64,000 nucleotides of DNA from Pontibacter beigongshangensis (GTDB lineage: Bacteria > Bacteroidota > Bacteroidia > Cytophagales > Hymenobacteraceae): contig NZ_VFSD01000027.1 in the NCBI RefSeq assembly GCF_014332515.1, positions 23,982-87,981 on the forward strand, given 5' to 3'. The translations under genes were made by a program, and so were the position numbers. Below, in pieces: positions 33,181-41,058 of the stretch. Position 1 is the stretch's first letter, and every line of letters begins with the position of its first letter. The notes under the pieces are model-generated. The model did no database searches and was not told the origin of the DNA. It saw only the letters and a list, made by a program, of their open reading frames with translations.

Positions 33181-34128
33181 ATGGATAATTCGATTCTCTT
33201 TTGGGTTCTTTTCAATGCCTTTGTGCTTTTGCTTCTGGGGCTCGACCTGTTCGTTTTTCACAGAAAGGCACATGAGGTAAAAATCAAGGAGGCGCTGCTC
33301 TGGAGCCTTTTCTGGATACTGCTTTCGCTTGGCTTCAATGCTGTTATTTACTTCTGGAAAGGGCCTGCCCCGGCCCTGGAGTTCCTGACCGCCTACCTGA
33401 TCGAGAAATCGCTGAGCGTCGACAACTTATTTGTATTTATCCTGATATTCAACTACTTCAAGGTGCCGCTCATGTACCAGCACAAAGTACTGTTCTGGGG
33501 AATTATCGGAGCCCTGGTATTACGGGCCTTGTTTATACTGGTAGGTGTGGCGCTGATCGCGAAGTTCCACTTCATCATTTATATATTAGGGGCCTTTCTG
33601 GTGTACACCGGCATTAAGATGGCCTTCAGCCACGACGACAATGAGCTGCACCCGGAGCAGAACTCGCTTATTGTCTGGATAACCCAGAAGCTCCGGTTCA
33701 CCAAGCAGAATGAAGATGGCAAGTTTTTCGTCAAAATAGACGGCAAACTATACGCCACGCCTATGTTCCTGGTACTGATTATGGTGGAAAGTACGGATGT
33801 GGTGTTTGCTGCCGACTCTATCCCGGCTATTCTGGCTATATCCAAAGACCCGTTTATTGTATACACCTCCAACGTATTTGCCCTGCTGGGGCTTCGGGCA
33901 CTGTATTTTGCGCTGGCCGGTATTATGCAGCTGTTCCATTACCTGCACTATGGCCTGTCGCTGATTCTGGTTTTTATCGGGGTTAAGCTGCTCCTGAGCG
34001 ACTTAGTTGAAATAGACATGCGCTATGCCCTGCTGGCGGTGGGCAGCATCCTGGCCATCTCGATCATAGCCTCGCTCCTGTTCCCGAAAAAAGACTCTTC
34101 GCTGCCCCCTCCACCAGATATCGTCTAA
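33181..34128 (+). CDS. TerC family integral membrane protein
   Basis: This 315-residue membrane protein has about eight helices and the acidic TerC motifs YLIEKSLSVDNLFVFILIF and MVESTDVVFAADSIPA. These motifs in relatives are tied to metal transport, for example Alx in manganese export, and the family name comes from tellurium resistance clusters. No ter genes are nearby, so a housekeeping metal-export or secretion-linked role is likelier. It stands alone; 34129-34974 downstream is non-coding. Confidence 0.9.
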   Translation: MDNSILFWVLFNAFVLLLLGLDLFVFHRKAHEVKIKEALLWSLFWILLSLGFNAVIYFWKGPAPALEFLTAYLIEKSLSVDNLFVFILIFNYFKVPLMYQHKVLFWGIIGALVLRALFILVGVALIAKFHFIIYILGAFLVYTGIKMAFSHDDNELHPEQNSLIVWITQKLRFTKQNEDGKFFVKIDGKLYATPMFLVLIMVESTDVVFAADSIPAILAISKDPFIVYTSNVFALLGLRALYFALAGIMQLFHYLHYGLSLILVFIGVKLLLSDLVEIDMRYALLAVGSILAISIIASLLFPKKDSSLPPPPDIV

Positions 34129-34304
34129 AGCCATAGCCACTGGTGCTTCGCCACATTCAAAGGCAGACGGGAGACCTGCGGTAGGCGTAGCCGGTTCACG
34201 AAAGTACTTTGGGTTCCGGAAATTATGCTGGCGGAGCTGTAAGTGCCTCCATTTTAGTTTTTTCGGGGGGTAAGACAACGAAGTTGCGAGGGGACCGGCC
34301 TATG

Positions 34305-34340
34305 AATTATTTGAATGAAATCGTCCCTCCGGAGGCATTT
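34305..34340 (+). repeat. Family A dispersed repeat, copy 17
   Basis: It reads GAATTATTTGAATGAAATCG, TCCCTCCGGAGGC. It is fused at its right end to ATTTTGTAAGACACA, exactly as copy 18 is in inverted orientation 2.2 kb away. Confidence 0.85.
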
Positions 34341-34756
34341 TGTAAGACACAAGACGCAGGGCAGAAGGCACAGGATTCTTCGTATCTCATCTTCTTCCTG
34401 GCTTTCAGCTTTTGGCCAAAAACAGGACAGGTTTCCAACTTGCGTGCATCATGCTTTTAAATTCAAAGTCAGCTTCATTATTGTCTGAAAGAGCCAATAG
34501 CCGTACAAAATGGGGTGATCGTCCTTCTTTAGGCTTACAAAAGTTATGGGACAAGTTAAGCAGTTGCTCCTGTGCTGCTCAAGCAGCCTGCTGTAAAAAG
34601 ACACGGCAGCCCCTTATTTACAATATAATTTTGCAGCAAAACCTGCCTTTTATTACGCATTTTCAAACACAAGGCAGCTTACACATAACTTATGACAACG
34701 AAATCGCTTTATCATTGAAAATATTTTAAATAACAAATTTTGTTTTATTAAATATT

Positions 34757-34930
34757 TTGTTTTACATTTACACATCATTTCAACACAAAGAAGAATGTTT
34801 TTAGTCAACGTACAAGCCCAGAATCTTAAATCTATTTGCACCCGCCAAGGGGGCTGATGGCTGACGCTTTACGTTAATGATAATGGAAAGATAAACCAGA
34901 AAAGCCCCGCCCCAAGCGGGGCTTTCTTAT
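34757..34930 (+). promoter_or_regulatory. Possible transcription attenuator of the first DAHPS-CM gene
   Basis: A terminator hairpin (stem AAAGCCCCGC, 34901-34910 with 34916-34925, then a T-rich run) lies about 45 bases before the start codon. GGGGCT at 34850-34855 can pair with AGCCCC (34903-34908) in the terminator's 5' arm, and AGCCC near 34816-34820 can in turn pair with GGGCT. This matches the layout upstream of pheA. The leader peptide is unclear. One frame opening at a TTG near 34757 would read FYIYTSFQHKEECF, rich in aromatic residues. Another from an ATG at 34794 ends at GGC-TGA but is not aromatic-rich. Confidence 0.5.
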
Positions 34931-34974
34931 TTTTGGCAAATAATCTTTAGCAGATAACTAATTCAAATTAAATC

Positions 34975-36069
34975 ATGACAACTTCCACACCTAGCTTGCA
35001 CCTGGCCAGCGGCACCAGTACCCTGGCCAAAACGACAAGCCCTGTTGTAATCGCCGGCCCGTGCAGTGCCGAGAGCGAGGAACAAATGTTGCTGACGGCC
35101 CAGGGGCTCAAAGAGCTGCAGGGTGTTACCGTCTTCAGGGCTGGCATCTGGAAACCCCGCACCCGTCCGGGAAGCTTCCAGGGGGTAGGCTCGGTTGGGC
35201 TGGAGTGGCTGCGCACCGTGAAGCAGGAAACTGGCCTGCGCACGGCCTGTGAGGTGGCCAACACCAGCCAGGTGGCCGAAGCGCTGAAACAGGAAGTGGA
35301 TATACTGATAATCGGAGCCCATACCACCGTAAACTCGTTTATGGTGCAGGAAATTGCCGACTCGCTGAAGGGCGCCAACGTGCCGGTGCTCGTAAAAAAC
35401 CCGGTGAGCCCCGAGCTCATGCTCTGGCTGGGGGCACTGGAGCGTTTTAGCTACAACGGCATTACAGACCTGGGCGTGATCCATAGGGGCTTCTCTACCA
35501 TAGACAATGCACCTTACCGCAACCACCCCAAGTGGGACCATGTGCTGGAACTGAAGAAGATGCTGCCCGACCTGCCCCTGTACTGCGATGCGAGCCATAT
35601 AGCAGGCCGCAGAAGCCTGCTGCGGCCGGTTTGCCAGCGAGCCCTGGACCTGGGCTACGATGGCCTGATGGTGGAGTCGCACTACAACCCGGCAATGGCC
35701 CTGAGCGATGCGCAGCAACAGCTTATGCCCAAAGAGCTGGATATGCTGTTGCAATCGCTCAAGCTAAACCACACCGACGAAGCCCTAACCCAAAAAGGTG
35801 TGCTGATGGAAGAACTCCGCAAAGAAATAGAGCACCTCGATGACGAACTGCTCGACCTGATGGCCCGCCGTTCTGTGGTATCGGCGCAGATAGGCGACCT
35901 GAAACAGGAAACAAACCTCGATACCCAACAAGCCTGGGACGATGTGCTGGAGAACCTGCTGAAGCAGGCAAACTCTTTCGGCATTAACAAAGAGTTCGTG
36001 AAAACGGTGTTTCAGGAGGTGCGCAAGCAGTATGCCCAAACCCACCTGTACGCCGACATGGGTGCGTAA
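34975..36069 (+). CDS. Bifunctional DAHP synthase / chorismate mutase, paralogue 1
   Basis: The 364-residue protein has an N-terminal type I DAHP synthase barrel (GPCSAESEEQM, KPRTRPG, GFSTIDNAPYRNHPKW) and, from about residue 265, an AroQ-type chorismate mutase helix bundle (MEELRKEIEHLDDELLDLM). It would make DAHP from phosphoenolpyruvate and erythrose 4-phosphate and turn chorismate into prephenate. Fused enzymes of this kind are known from Bacteroidota such as Prevotella, where the mutase domain mediates feedback. A second copy lies at 39055. It has its own leader/terminator and its own downstream terminator, so it is a single-gene unit. Confidence 0.93.
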   Translation: MTTSTPSLHLASGTSTLAKTTSPVVIAGPCSAESEEQMLLTAQGLKELQGVTVFRAGIWKPRTRPGSFQGVGSVGLEWLRTVKQETGLRTACEVANTSQVAEALKQEVDILIIGAHTTVNSFMVQEIADSLKGANVPVLVKNPVSPELMLWLGALERFSYNGITDLGVIHRGFSTIDNAPYRNHPKWDHVLELKKMLPDLPLYCDASHIAGRRSLLRPVCQRALDLGYDGLMVESHYNPAMALSDAQQQLMPKELDMLLQSLKLNHTDEALTQKGVLMEELRKEIEHLDDELLDLMARRSVVSAQIGDLKQETNLDTQQAWDDVLENLLKQANSFGINKEFVKTVFQEVRKQYAQTHLYADMGA

Positions 36070-36089
36070 GCTGCCCTGCTCTGGCCGGG

Positions 36090-36130
36090 AAAAAGCGTGG
36101 CAACACTATTAGAGTTGCCACGCTTTTTGA
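36090..36130 (+). terminator. Intrinsic terminator after DAHPS-CM paralogue 1
   Basis: A 15-bp perfect stem (AAAAAGCGTGGCAAC and its complement) has a 9-nt loop and is followed by a T-rich stretch. Confidence 0.92.
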
Positions 36131-36830
36131 TTTTTGCACCTGCCTGTTGGTAAGGCGCTAAGGGTTTAATGTGCTGATGTGCTAATTTTTTAATTTGGAG
36201 ATTTTTCGATTTGAAGATGTTGAGATATGACATGAATAGGCAGTTATGAGTAAAAAACCAGATCCTGGGCGTAGCTTCCGACTTCGCCCAGTGAGTGCTG
36301 TTTCATAGGAACTCATGATAGCCGGTAATCTAAGAATTGAAATCTGAATTTAAACAAGTGGTGCATATGAGTTAAAAACGCGCTCTATTCTAAACCAAAA
36401 GCTGAAAGCGCGCGGCACGAAGAATATGACATACAGAGAATGCTGTGCACCCTGAAACCCTGCAAATGCTTGGGATAGAAGCCTCTTAGAAAGATTAAGA
36501 TAGAAAAGCCTTATCTCTTGGATCCTGTGTCTTACAAAATGCCTCCGGAGGGGCGTTTTCATTAGAATAATTCCGGATGATGTGCCGTCAAAAGGTTAGC
36601 CTTGCCTGCTCTTTCGAAAAAAACTCACCGGTTATTGAACCTCCACCGGCTGCCTGATGTTTAAAACAGTATATAGCATAGGGCTATGTAGTTTCGGCCG
36701 CAAAAAGGCATCTGGCAGTGCAGCCTTCAAGTAGTTTCCGGAGCCTTTTAAAGTAAAGAGAAAAAAATTTCTTAAAAAGACTTGAAGGTTATTGAGAGAT
36801 TCCTTAATATTACAGCATAATAGTAACAAT
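36131..36830. other. Intergenic, about 700 bp, repeats only
   Basis: It contains a GTCTTGTGTCTTA-type piece (36520-36536), family A copy 18, and AT-rich DNA leading to the pheA leader. A weak promoter-like pair, TTG at 36782-36784 and TAATATTA at 36805-36812 with 20-base spacing, sits about 20 bases before the leader peptide. No protein gene is supported. Confidence 0.5.
36536..36572 (-). repeat. Family A dispersed repeat, copy 18
   Basis: It reads ATGCCTCCGGAGGGGC, GTTTTCATTAGAATAATT. It is joined on its left to TGTGTCTTACAAA, the same junction as copy 17. Confidence 0.85.
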
Positions 36831-36884
36831 ATGATTTTAAGCAACGCATTTTACTTTAGCTTTTACTTTTTTGGTACCCACTAG
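36831..36884 (+). CDS. pheA leader peptide (attenuator), 17 residues
   Basis: ATG at 36831 opens a 17-codon frame, MILSNAFYFSFYFFGTH, ending in TAG at 36882-36884. Eight of 17 residues are Phe or Tyr, placed in a run (FYF-S-FYFF) just before the stop. The G of the stop codon starts GGGGCT (36884-36889), which can pair with AGCCCC (36938-36943) in the terminator ahead of pheA. Ribosome stalling on the aromatic codons would leave GGGGCT free to break the terminator, while a ribosome at the stop codon would cover it. This is the logic of the E. coli pheA attenuator. Confidence 0.75.
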   Translation: MILSNAFYFSFYFFGTH

Positions 36885-36935
36885 GGGCTCCAGAGGTAAT
36901 GCTATTGCGTTTATAAAACATACAGCAAAATCTTT

Positions 36936-36962
36936 AAAGCCCCGCCGCAAGCGGGGCTTTTT
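36936..36962 (+). terminator. Attenuator terminator upstream of pheA
   Basis: The stem AAAGCCCCGC (36936-36945) pairs with GCGGGGCTTT (36951-36960) around a CGCAA loop, followed by a T-run. It ends 13 bases before the pheA start codon, so it must be read through for expression. Confidence 0.85.
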
Positions 36963-36975
36963 GTTTAAAAATACT

Positions 36976-37869
36976 ATGGCAACAAAAATTAAAGTAGCAG
37001 TTCAGGGCGGCGCAGCCTCTTTCCACGACACAGCGGCACGTCAGTATTTCGCACCCGAAAAAGCAGAGATCCTGCCTTGCAGTTCTTTCGACGAGCTGTG
37101 TGAGCAACTGCACCTGGGCAAGGCGAGTTACGGCGTAATGGCCATTCAGAACGCCCTGGCGGGCAGCATTCTCACCAACTACACACTGCTGCAGGAGTAC
37201 CACCACTTCAGTGTGATTGGCGAGCTGTGGCTACCCATCGACCAGAACCTGATGGCTTTGCCAGGGCAGCGCCTGGAAGATATCAAAACAGTGATTTCGC
37301 ATCCGGTGGCTTTGCTGCAGTGTGGCATGTTCCTGCGGCAGCACAAGCACCTGCAAACCGAAGAGCGGCAGGACACCGCCGACAGCGCCCGGGAGATAAG
37401 TGCCAACCAGCTGAAAGGCGTTGCCGCCATTGCCAGCAGCCAGGCCGCTGAATTGTACGGCATGGAAATTCTGCAGGCGCACATGGCCGACCGGAAAGAC
37501 AACTACACCCGCTTCCTGGTGCTGGCCAGCGAACCGCAGGAGCAACCAGCTAAACCGACTGCCAACAAAGCCTCGCTGATCGTGCAGTTGCCGCATGTAG
37601 GCAGTGGGCTGGGAGCTGTCATCAACAAACTGTACACCGAAGACATCCATATTCCGCTCATCCAGTCTATTCCTTCGCCATCGGGCAACACGAGCCACAA
37701 CGTAGCCATAGACCTGGAGTGCGACGATTACTACCGGCTGCTGCACGCCATCGAGGAACTGAAGCCCATGGTAGAGGACCTGCAGTTGCTCGGTCTTTAC
37801 CAGAAAGCCCTGACACCTCAGCAATTAGAAGAATGCCGGGAAGACGCCTTAACCACTTCCGTTAACTGA
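36976..37869 (+). CDS. pheA: Prephenate dehydratase
   Basis: The 297-residue enzyme turns prephenate into phenylpyruvate for phenylalanine synthesis. The N-terminal catalytic domain has GGAASFHDTAA and the active-site DNYTRF. The C-terminal ACT domain (from about residue 200, SLIVQLPHVGSGLGAVINKL) lacks the usual ESRP Phe-binding motif, reading IQSIPSPSG there. The ATG at 36976 is chosen over upstream in-frame codons because those lie inside the terminator hairpin. It is the first structural gene after the leader and is followed 7 bases later by an aminotransferase. There is no fused chorismate mutase; that activity is on the DAHPS proteins. Confidence 0.93.
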   Translation: MATKIKVAVQGGAASFHDTAARQYFAPEKAEILPCSSFDELCEQLHLGKASYGVMAIQNALAGSILTNYTLLQEYHHFSVIGELWLPIDQNLMALPGQRLEDIKTVISHPVALLQCGMFLRQHKHLQTEERQDTADSAREISANQLKGVAAIASSQAAELYGMEILQAHMADRKDNYTRFLVLASEPQEQPAKPTANKASLIVQLPHVGSGLGAVINKLYTEDIHIPLIQSIPSPSGNTSHNVAIDLECDDYYRLLHAIEELKPMVEDLQLLGLYQKALTPQQLEECREDALTTSVN

Positions 37870-37876
37870 TAAAGTC

Positions 37877-39052
37877 ATGATTATACCCAAGGCCGACAGA
37901 CTGGCCCAGATTCAGGAGTATTACTTTGCCAGAAAGCTGGCTGAGGTAGCTGCCCTGAATGCGCAAGGTAAGCAGGTGATCAACCTGGGCATCGGGAGCC
38001 CGGACCTCCCTCCTTCCGAAGCCACCACTGCTGCCCTCACAGCCTCTGCCGCACAGGCTTCGGGCCACGGCTACCAGCCCTACCGCTCCCTGCCATCGCT
38101 CCGCAAGGCCATGGTTGACTGGTACAGCAGCACCTACCAGGTGCAGCTCGATGCCGAAAATGAAGTGTTGCCCCTGATGGGATCGAAGGAAGGCGTGTTT
38201 CATATTACTATGGCCTTCCTGAACCCCGGCGATAAGGTATTGGTGCCAAACCCCGGTTATCCGGCTTACGCCACTACGGCCCGCATGGTAGGTGCCGAGC
38301 ATGTGTTCTATAACCTGAGCGCCGAAAACAACTGGCTGCCGGATATGGAGGAACTGGAAAAGCAGGCAAGCCAGGGCGTGAAACTGATGTGGATAAATTA
38401 CCCGCACATGCCCACCGGCGCAGAGGCTACCGCAGAGACTTTAGCACAGCTGGTGGCGCTCGCCCGGAAACACAAGTTCCTGCTGGTGAACGATAACCCG
38501 TACAGTTTGGTTTTACCTAATAAAGCGCCGCTCAGCCTGCTGAGCCAGCCGGGGGCACTCGACTGCTGCCTGGAGCTTAACTCCCTGAGCAAGTCGCACA
38601 ACATGGCAGGCTGGCGCGTTGGCATGATCCTGGGCCGCAAAGATTACCTGGACACGATCCTGACCGTGAAAAGCAACATCGACTCTGGCATGTTCCAGGC
38701 AGTGCAGCACGCCGCCATCGAGGCGCTCCGCAACTCCGATGAGTGGCACGCAGAACGCAACGAGGTGTATGCCGAACGCAAGCAGGTGGCGCACCAACTG
38801 CTCGACATGCTGGAGTGCAACTATAACCCTGCTACTGTTGGCATGTTTGTCTGGGCCAGAGTACCTGACTCTATTCCGGACGTAGAAGCCTTTCTGGACG
38901 ACATACTTTACCAGGCAGGCGTGTTCCTGACACCGGGCAAGATTTTCGGAAGCCAGGGAGAACGCTACTTACGGGTATCGCTTTGCGTGCCGGTAGCTCA
39001 ATTAGAAGAATCCATCAAAAGAATAAAACAACACACCATAATTTTAAATTGA
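37877..39052 (+). CDS. Class I/II aminotransferase, probably aromatic or prephenate type
   Basis: This 391-residue fold-I PLP enzyme has GIGSPDLPPS, VPNPGYPAY, NYPHMPTGA, VNDNPYS and the PLP lysine in NSLSKSHNMAGWRVG. The pattern is close to LL-diaminopimelate/aspartate-type aminotransferases. Its position between pheA and DAHPS-CM suggests that it aminates phenylpyruvate, hydroxyphenylpyruvate or prephenate; this is inferred from context. It lies 7 bases after pheA and 2 bases before the next gene, clearly one operon. Confidence 0.88.
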   Translation: MIIPKADRLAQIQEYYFARKLAEVAALNAQGKQVINLGIGSPDLPPSEATTAALTASAAQASGHGYQPYRSLPSLRKAMVDWYSSTYQVQLDAENEVLPLMGSKEGVFHITMAFLNPGDKVLVPNPGYPAYATTARMVGAEHVFYNLSAENNWLPDMEELEKQASQGVKLMWINYPHMPTGAEATAETLAQLVALARKHKFLLVNDNPYSLVLPNKAPLSLLSQPGALDCCLELNSLSKSHNMAGWRVGMILGRKDYLDTILTVKSNIDSGMFQAVQHAAIEALRNSDEWHAERNEVYAERKQVAHQLLDMLECNYNPATVGMFVWARVPDSIPDVEAFLDDILYQAGVFLTPGKIFGSQGERYLRVSLCVPVAQLEESIKRIKQHTIILN

Positions 39053-39054
39053 CC

Positions 39055-40173
39055 ATGAGTTCAAACAATCCAAACCTTCAGCTAGCAACTAAGACCAAGA
39101 TTTTAAATGGAGGCCCACTGCCAACGGTAATCGCTGGTCCGTGCAGCGCAGAAAGCGAAGAGCAGATGCTCCAGACTGCGCGTGAGTTAAAGAAAGACCA
39201 CCGGGTTTCTGTTTTCAGAGCAGGCATCTGGAAGCCACGTACCCGTCCGGGCATGTTCGAAGGTATCGGCACAGTTGGTCTGGAGTGGCTTAACACTGTA
39301 AAACAGGAAACCGGCCTGCTAACTACCTGTGAGGTAGCCAACACCAGCCACGTAGAAGAATCTCTTAAATATGGTGTGGATATTCTTTGGATAGGTGCCC
39401 GCACAACGGTAAACCCTTTCTCTGTACAGGAAATTGCCGACGCCCTGCGCGGTGTTGACATTCCGGTGATGGTTAAAAACCCGGTGAACCCCGACATCCA
39501 GCTGTGGGTTGGTGCACTGGAGCGCCTGAACCAGGCAGGTATCACGGACCTTGGCCTGATCCACAGAGGTTTCTCTACGCCTAACAACAAGCCTTACCGC
39601 AACCACCCGAAGTGGGAAACCATTAAGCAGATAAAAGAATTGCTGCCAGGCGTGCCCTTGTTGTGCGACCCCAGCCACGTAGCCGGACGCCGCGACCTGC
39701 TGCAGACAGTGAGCCAGCAGGCGCTGCGCTTAGGTGTGGATGGTCTCATGATCGAGACGCACAACAACCCGGATGTTGCCTGGAGCGATGCCTCACAACA
39801 AGTAACACCAGCCGGACTCGACACACTGCTTACTTCGCTTGACCTGGATACAGAGCACGTTGCCAGCCCTGAGCAATTGCAGGAGCTGCGTAACCTGATC
39901 GACAAGCTGGACACGGACCTGATCAATGTGCTGTTCCTTCGTTCAGATGTTTCCAAGAGAATTGGTGAGTATAAAAAAGCCAACAAGCTCGACATTTTTC
40001 AGGCAGACCGCTGGAACCAGATGGTAGAGAACAGAATGCGCGTAGCCAACGAAACCGGCCTGGACGAAGGTTTTGTAAAAGCCATCTTCGATGCCATTCA
40101 CCAGCACTCCATGGGTGTTCAGAACGAGATCATGGCTACTATAGCTAAGTCTAAAGCAGAGTCTCTGTCTTAA
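39055..40173 (+). CDS. Bifunctional DAHP synthase / chorismate mutase, paralogue 2
   Basis: The 372-residue protein has the same architecture as the product at 34975: DAHP synthase (GPCSAESEEQM, KPRTRPGMFEG, RGFSTPNNKPYRNHPKW) then chorismate mutase (LRNLIDKLDTDLINVLFLRSDVSKRIGEYK). The ATG at 39055 (MSSNNPNLQL) is chosen because upstream in-frame codons overlap the aminotransferase end. As the third gene of the pheA operon it would be controlled by the aromatic leader. The two paralogues differ most in their N-termini and mutase domains, which may give different feedback sensitivities. Confidence 0.93.
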   Translation: MSSNNPNLQLATKTKILNGGPLPTVIAGPCSAESEEQMLQTARELKKDHRVSVFRAGIWKPRTRPGMFEGIGTVGLEWLNTVKQETGLLTTCEVANTSHVEESLKYGVDILWIGARTTVNPFSVQEIADALRGVDIPVMVKNPVNPDIQLWVGALERLNQAGITDLGLIHRGFSTPNNKPYRNHPKWETIKQIKELLPGVPLLCDPSHVAGRRDLLQTVSQQALRLGVDGLMIETHNNPDVAWSDASQQVTPAGLDTLLTSLDLDTEHVASPEQLQELRNLIDKLDTDLINVLFLRSDVSKRIGEYKKANKLDIFQADRWNQMVENRMRVANETGLDEGFVKAIFDAIHQHSMGVQNEIMATIAKSKAESLS

Positions 40174-40210
40174 GAGCCCCTTGCCAGGCTTTGCCTGATC
40201 TGCAACTTAA

Positions 40211-40247
40211 AAGCGAAGCATCTCCACCGGGGGTGCTTCGCTTTTTT
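40211..40247 (+). terminator. Intrinsic terminator of the pheA operon
   Basis: A 10-bp stem AAGCGAAGCA / TGCTTCGCTT has a 13-nt loop and is followed by TTTT. Confidence 0.88.
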
Positions 40248-40257
40248 ACGGCCGGGA

Positions 40258-40310
40258 TTAGCAGCAGCAGGAGCACGAGCCTCCGGAGGGGCTTTTTGAT
40301 TGGAATAATT
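40258..40310 (-). repeat. Family A dispersed repeat, copy 19
   Basis: It has AGCAGCAGCAGGAGCACGAG, CCTCCGGAGGGGC, TTTTTGATTGGAATAATT. This is a full-length copy with a perfect palindrome, directly after the operon terminator. Confidence 0.88.
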
Positions 40311-40428
40311 TGGTTGCTGATTGTTGGTTGCTGACTGATAAAAGGCCGACCTAGACAAAGAGCCAATAAAATCGCTGCTGCTCACTTATTTCCGTTCATA
40401 GCTGAACAACCTACAGCAAAAATACTGG

Positions 40429-40460
40429 TTTGGGAAGTCTTGGCGGAAGGCTTACCTTTG
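40429..40460 (+). promoter_or_regulatory. Consensus Bacteroidota promoter of the DUF3817 gene
   Basis: TTTG (40429-40432) and TACCTTTG (40453-40460) are separated by 20 bases, matching the phylum consensus. The 5' leader would be about 115 bases. A second -7-like TAATTTTG lies at 40509-40516. Confidence 0.65.
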
Positions 40461-40583
40461 TACCTGGCACGCTTCTGAAAACGGATCTGCAAAGGCAGAA
40501 AAGCAAAGTAATTTTGTGAGCACGGGAACGGTTTCAGGCTTTAAGATGTCAGCTTTCTATAGTTATCAAACTCTGCTTCAATA

Positions 40584-40922
40584 ATGAAAAACAATTTTTC
40601 TAACACGCCTATCGGTCGCCTGCGAGCGGTGGGTATTCTGGAAGGTCTCTCTTTTTTGCTGCTGCTTGGCATTGCGATGCCGCTAAAATACATGGCCGGC
40701 ATACCCGAGGCTGTGAAATACACCGGCTGGGCACACGGATTGCTGTTCGTGTTGTACATAGGAGCTGTGATACAGGCTGCCATAGAACATAACTGGTCTT
40801 TCAAGAAGATCACGATCTCACTTTTAGCCTCCTTGTTTCCTTTCGGGCCATTCCTGATCGATGGAAAACTGAAGGAAGAAGAAGACGCTGCCAGAAATGC
40901 CGCAGTAAGAAAAGTGGCCTAA
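40584..40922 (+). CDS. DUF3817 family membrane protein
   Basis: This 112-residue protein has three hydrophobic segments and the DUF3817 features RAVGILEGLSFLLLL and WAHGLLFVLYIGA, followed by an acidic C-terminal tail. Members are small integral membrane proteins, some annotated as YdzA-like, of unknown function. The gene has a consensus promoter with a long leader and is followed by an unusually regular hairpin made from a family A repeat. Confidence 0.85.
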   Translation: MKNNFSNTPIGRLRAVGILEGLSFLLLLGIAMPLKYMAGIPEAVKYTGWAHGLLFVLYIGAVIQAAIEHNWSFKKITISLLASLFPFGPFLIDGKLKEEEDAARNAAVRKVA

Positions 40923-40940
40923 CCCTACTTTATTCCAAAA

Positions 40941-41018
40941 GCAAAAGAGCCTCCGGAGGTGAATTATTCTAATGAAAATTCACCTCCGGAGGCTCTTTTG
41001 CTGCTACTGCTGCTGATT
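40941..41018 (+). repeat. Family A copy 20, forming a perfect 25-bp hairpin
   Basis: The + unit GAATTATTCTAATGAAAATT, CACCTCCGGAGGC, TCTTTTGCTGCTACTGCTG is preceded by a mirror copy of its own core. Arms 40941-40965 and 40977-41001 pair perfectly around an 11-nt loop that contains the ATTCTAAT box. It may act as a terminator for the DUF3817 gene (TCTTTTG follows the stem). Confidence 0.9.
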
Positions 41019-41058
41019 ACTGGTGAACGCTTCTCCCCCACACAAGCCCCAGAACTTT

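Larger units (their letters stand above)
34129..34974. other. Non-coding region with repeats and a leader
   Basis: This 846-bp stretch holds family A copy 17 (34305-34340), a GTCTTGTGTCTTA-type motif (34340-34378), about 300 bp without recognisable features, and the AT-rich leader with attenuator-like terminator before the DAHPS-CM gene. No convincing protein gene is present. Confidence 0.6.

Noticed and set aside
34794..34859. Short ATG frame as an aromatic leader peptide for DAHPS-CM paralogue 1
   Set aside because: It has only one Phe and no Tyr or Trp, so it cannot sense aromatic shortage in the usual way; kept only as part of the uncertain attenuator entry.
34840..34870. T-box-like riboswitch before DAHPS-CM paralogue 1
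   Set aside because: No specifier loop or conserved T-box core was visible, and T-boxes are essentially a Firmicutes/Actinobacteria feature.
36871..36975. Upstream extension of pheA by 35 codons
   Set aside because: The extension runs through the leader stop region and the attenuator hairpin; the ATG at 36976 gives the normal enzyme N-terminus.
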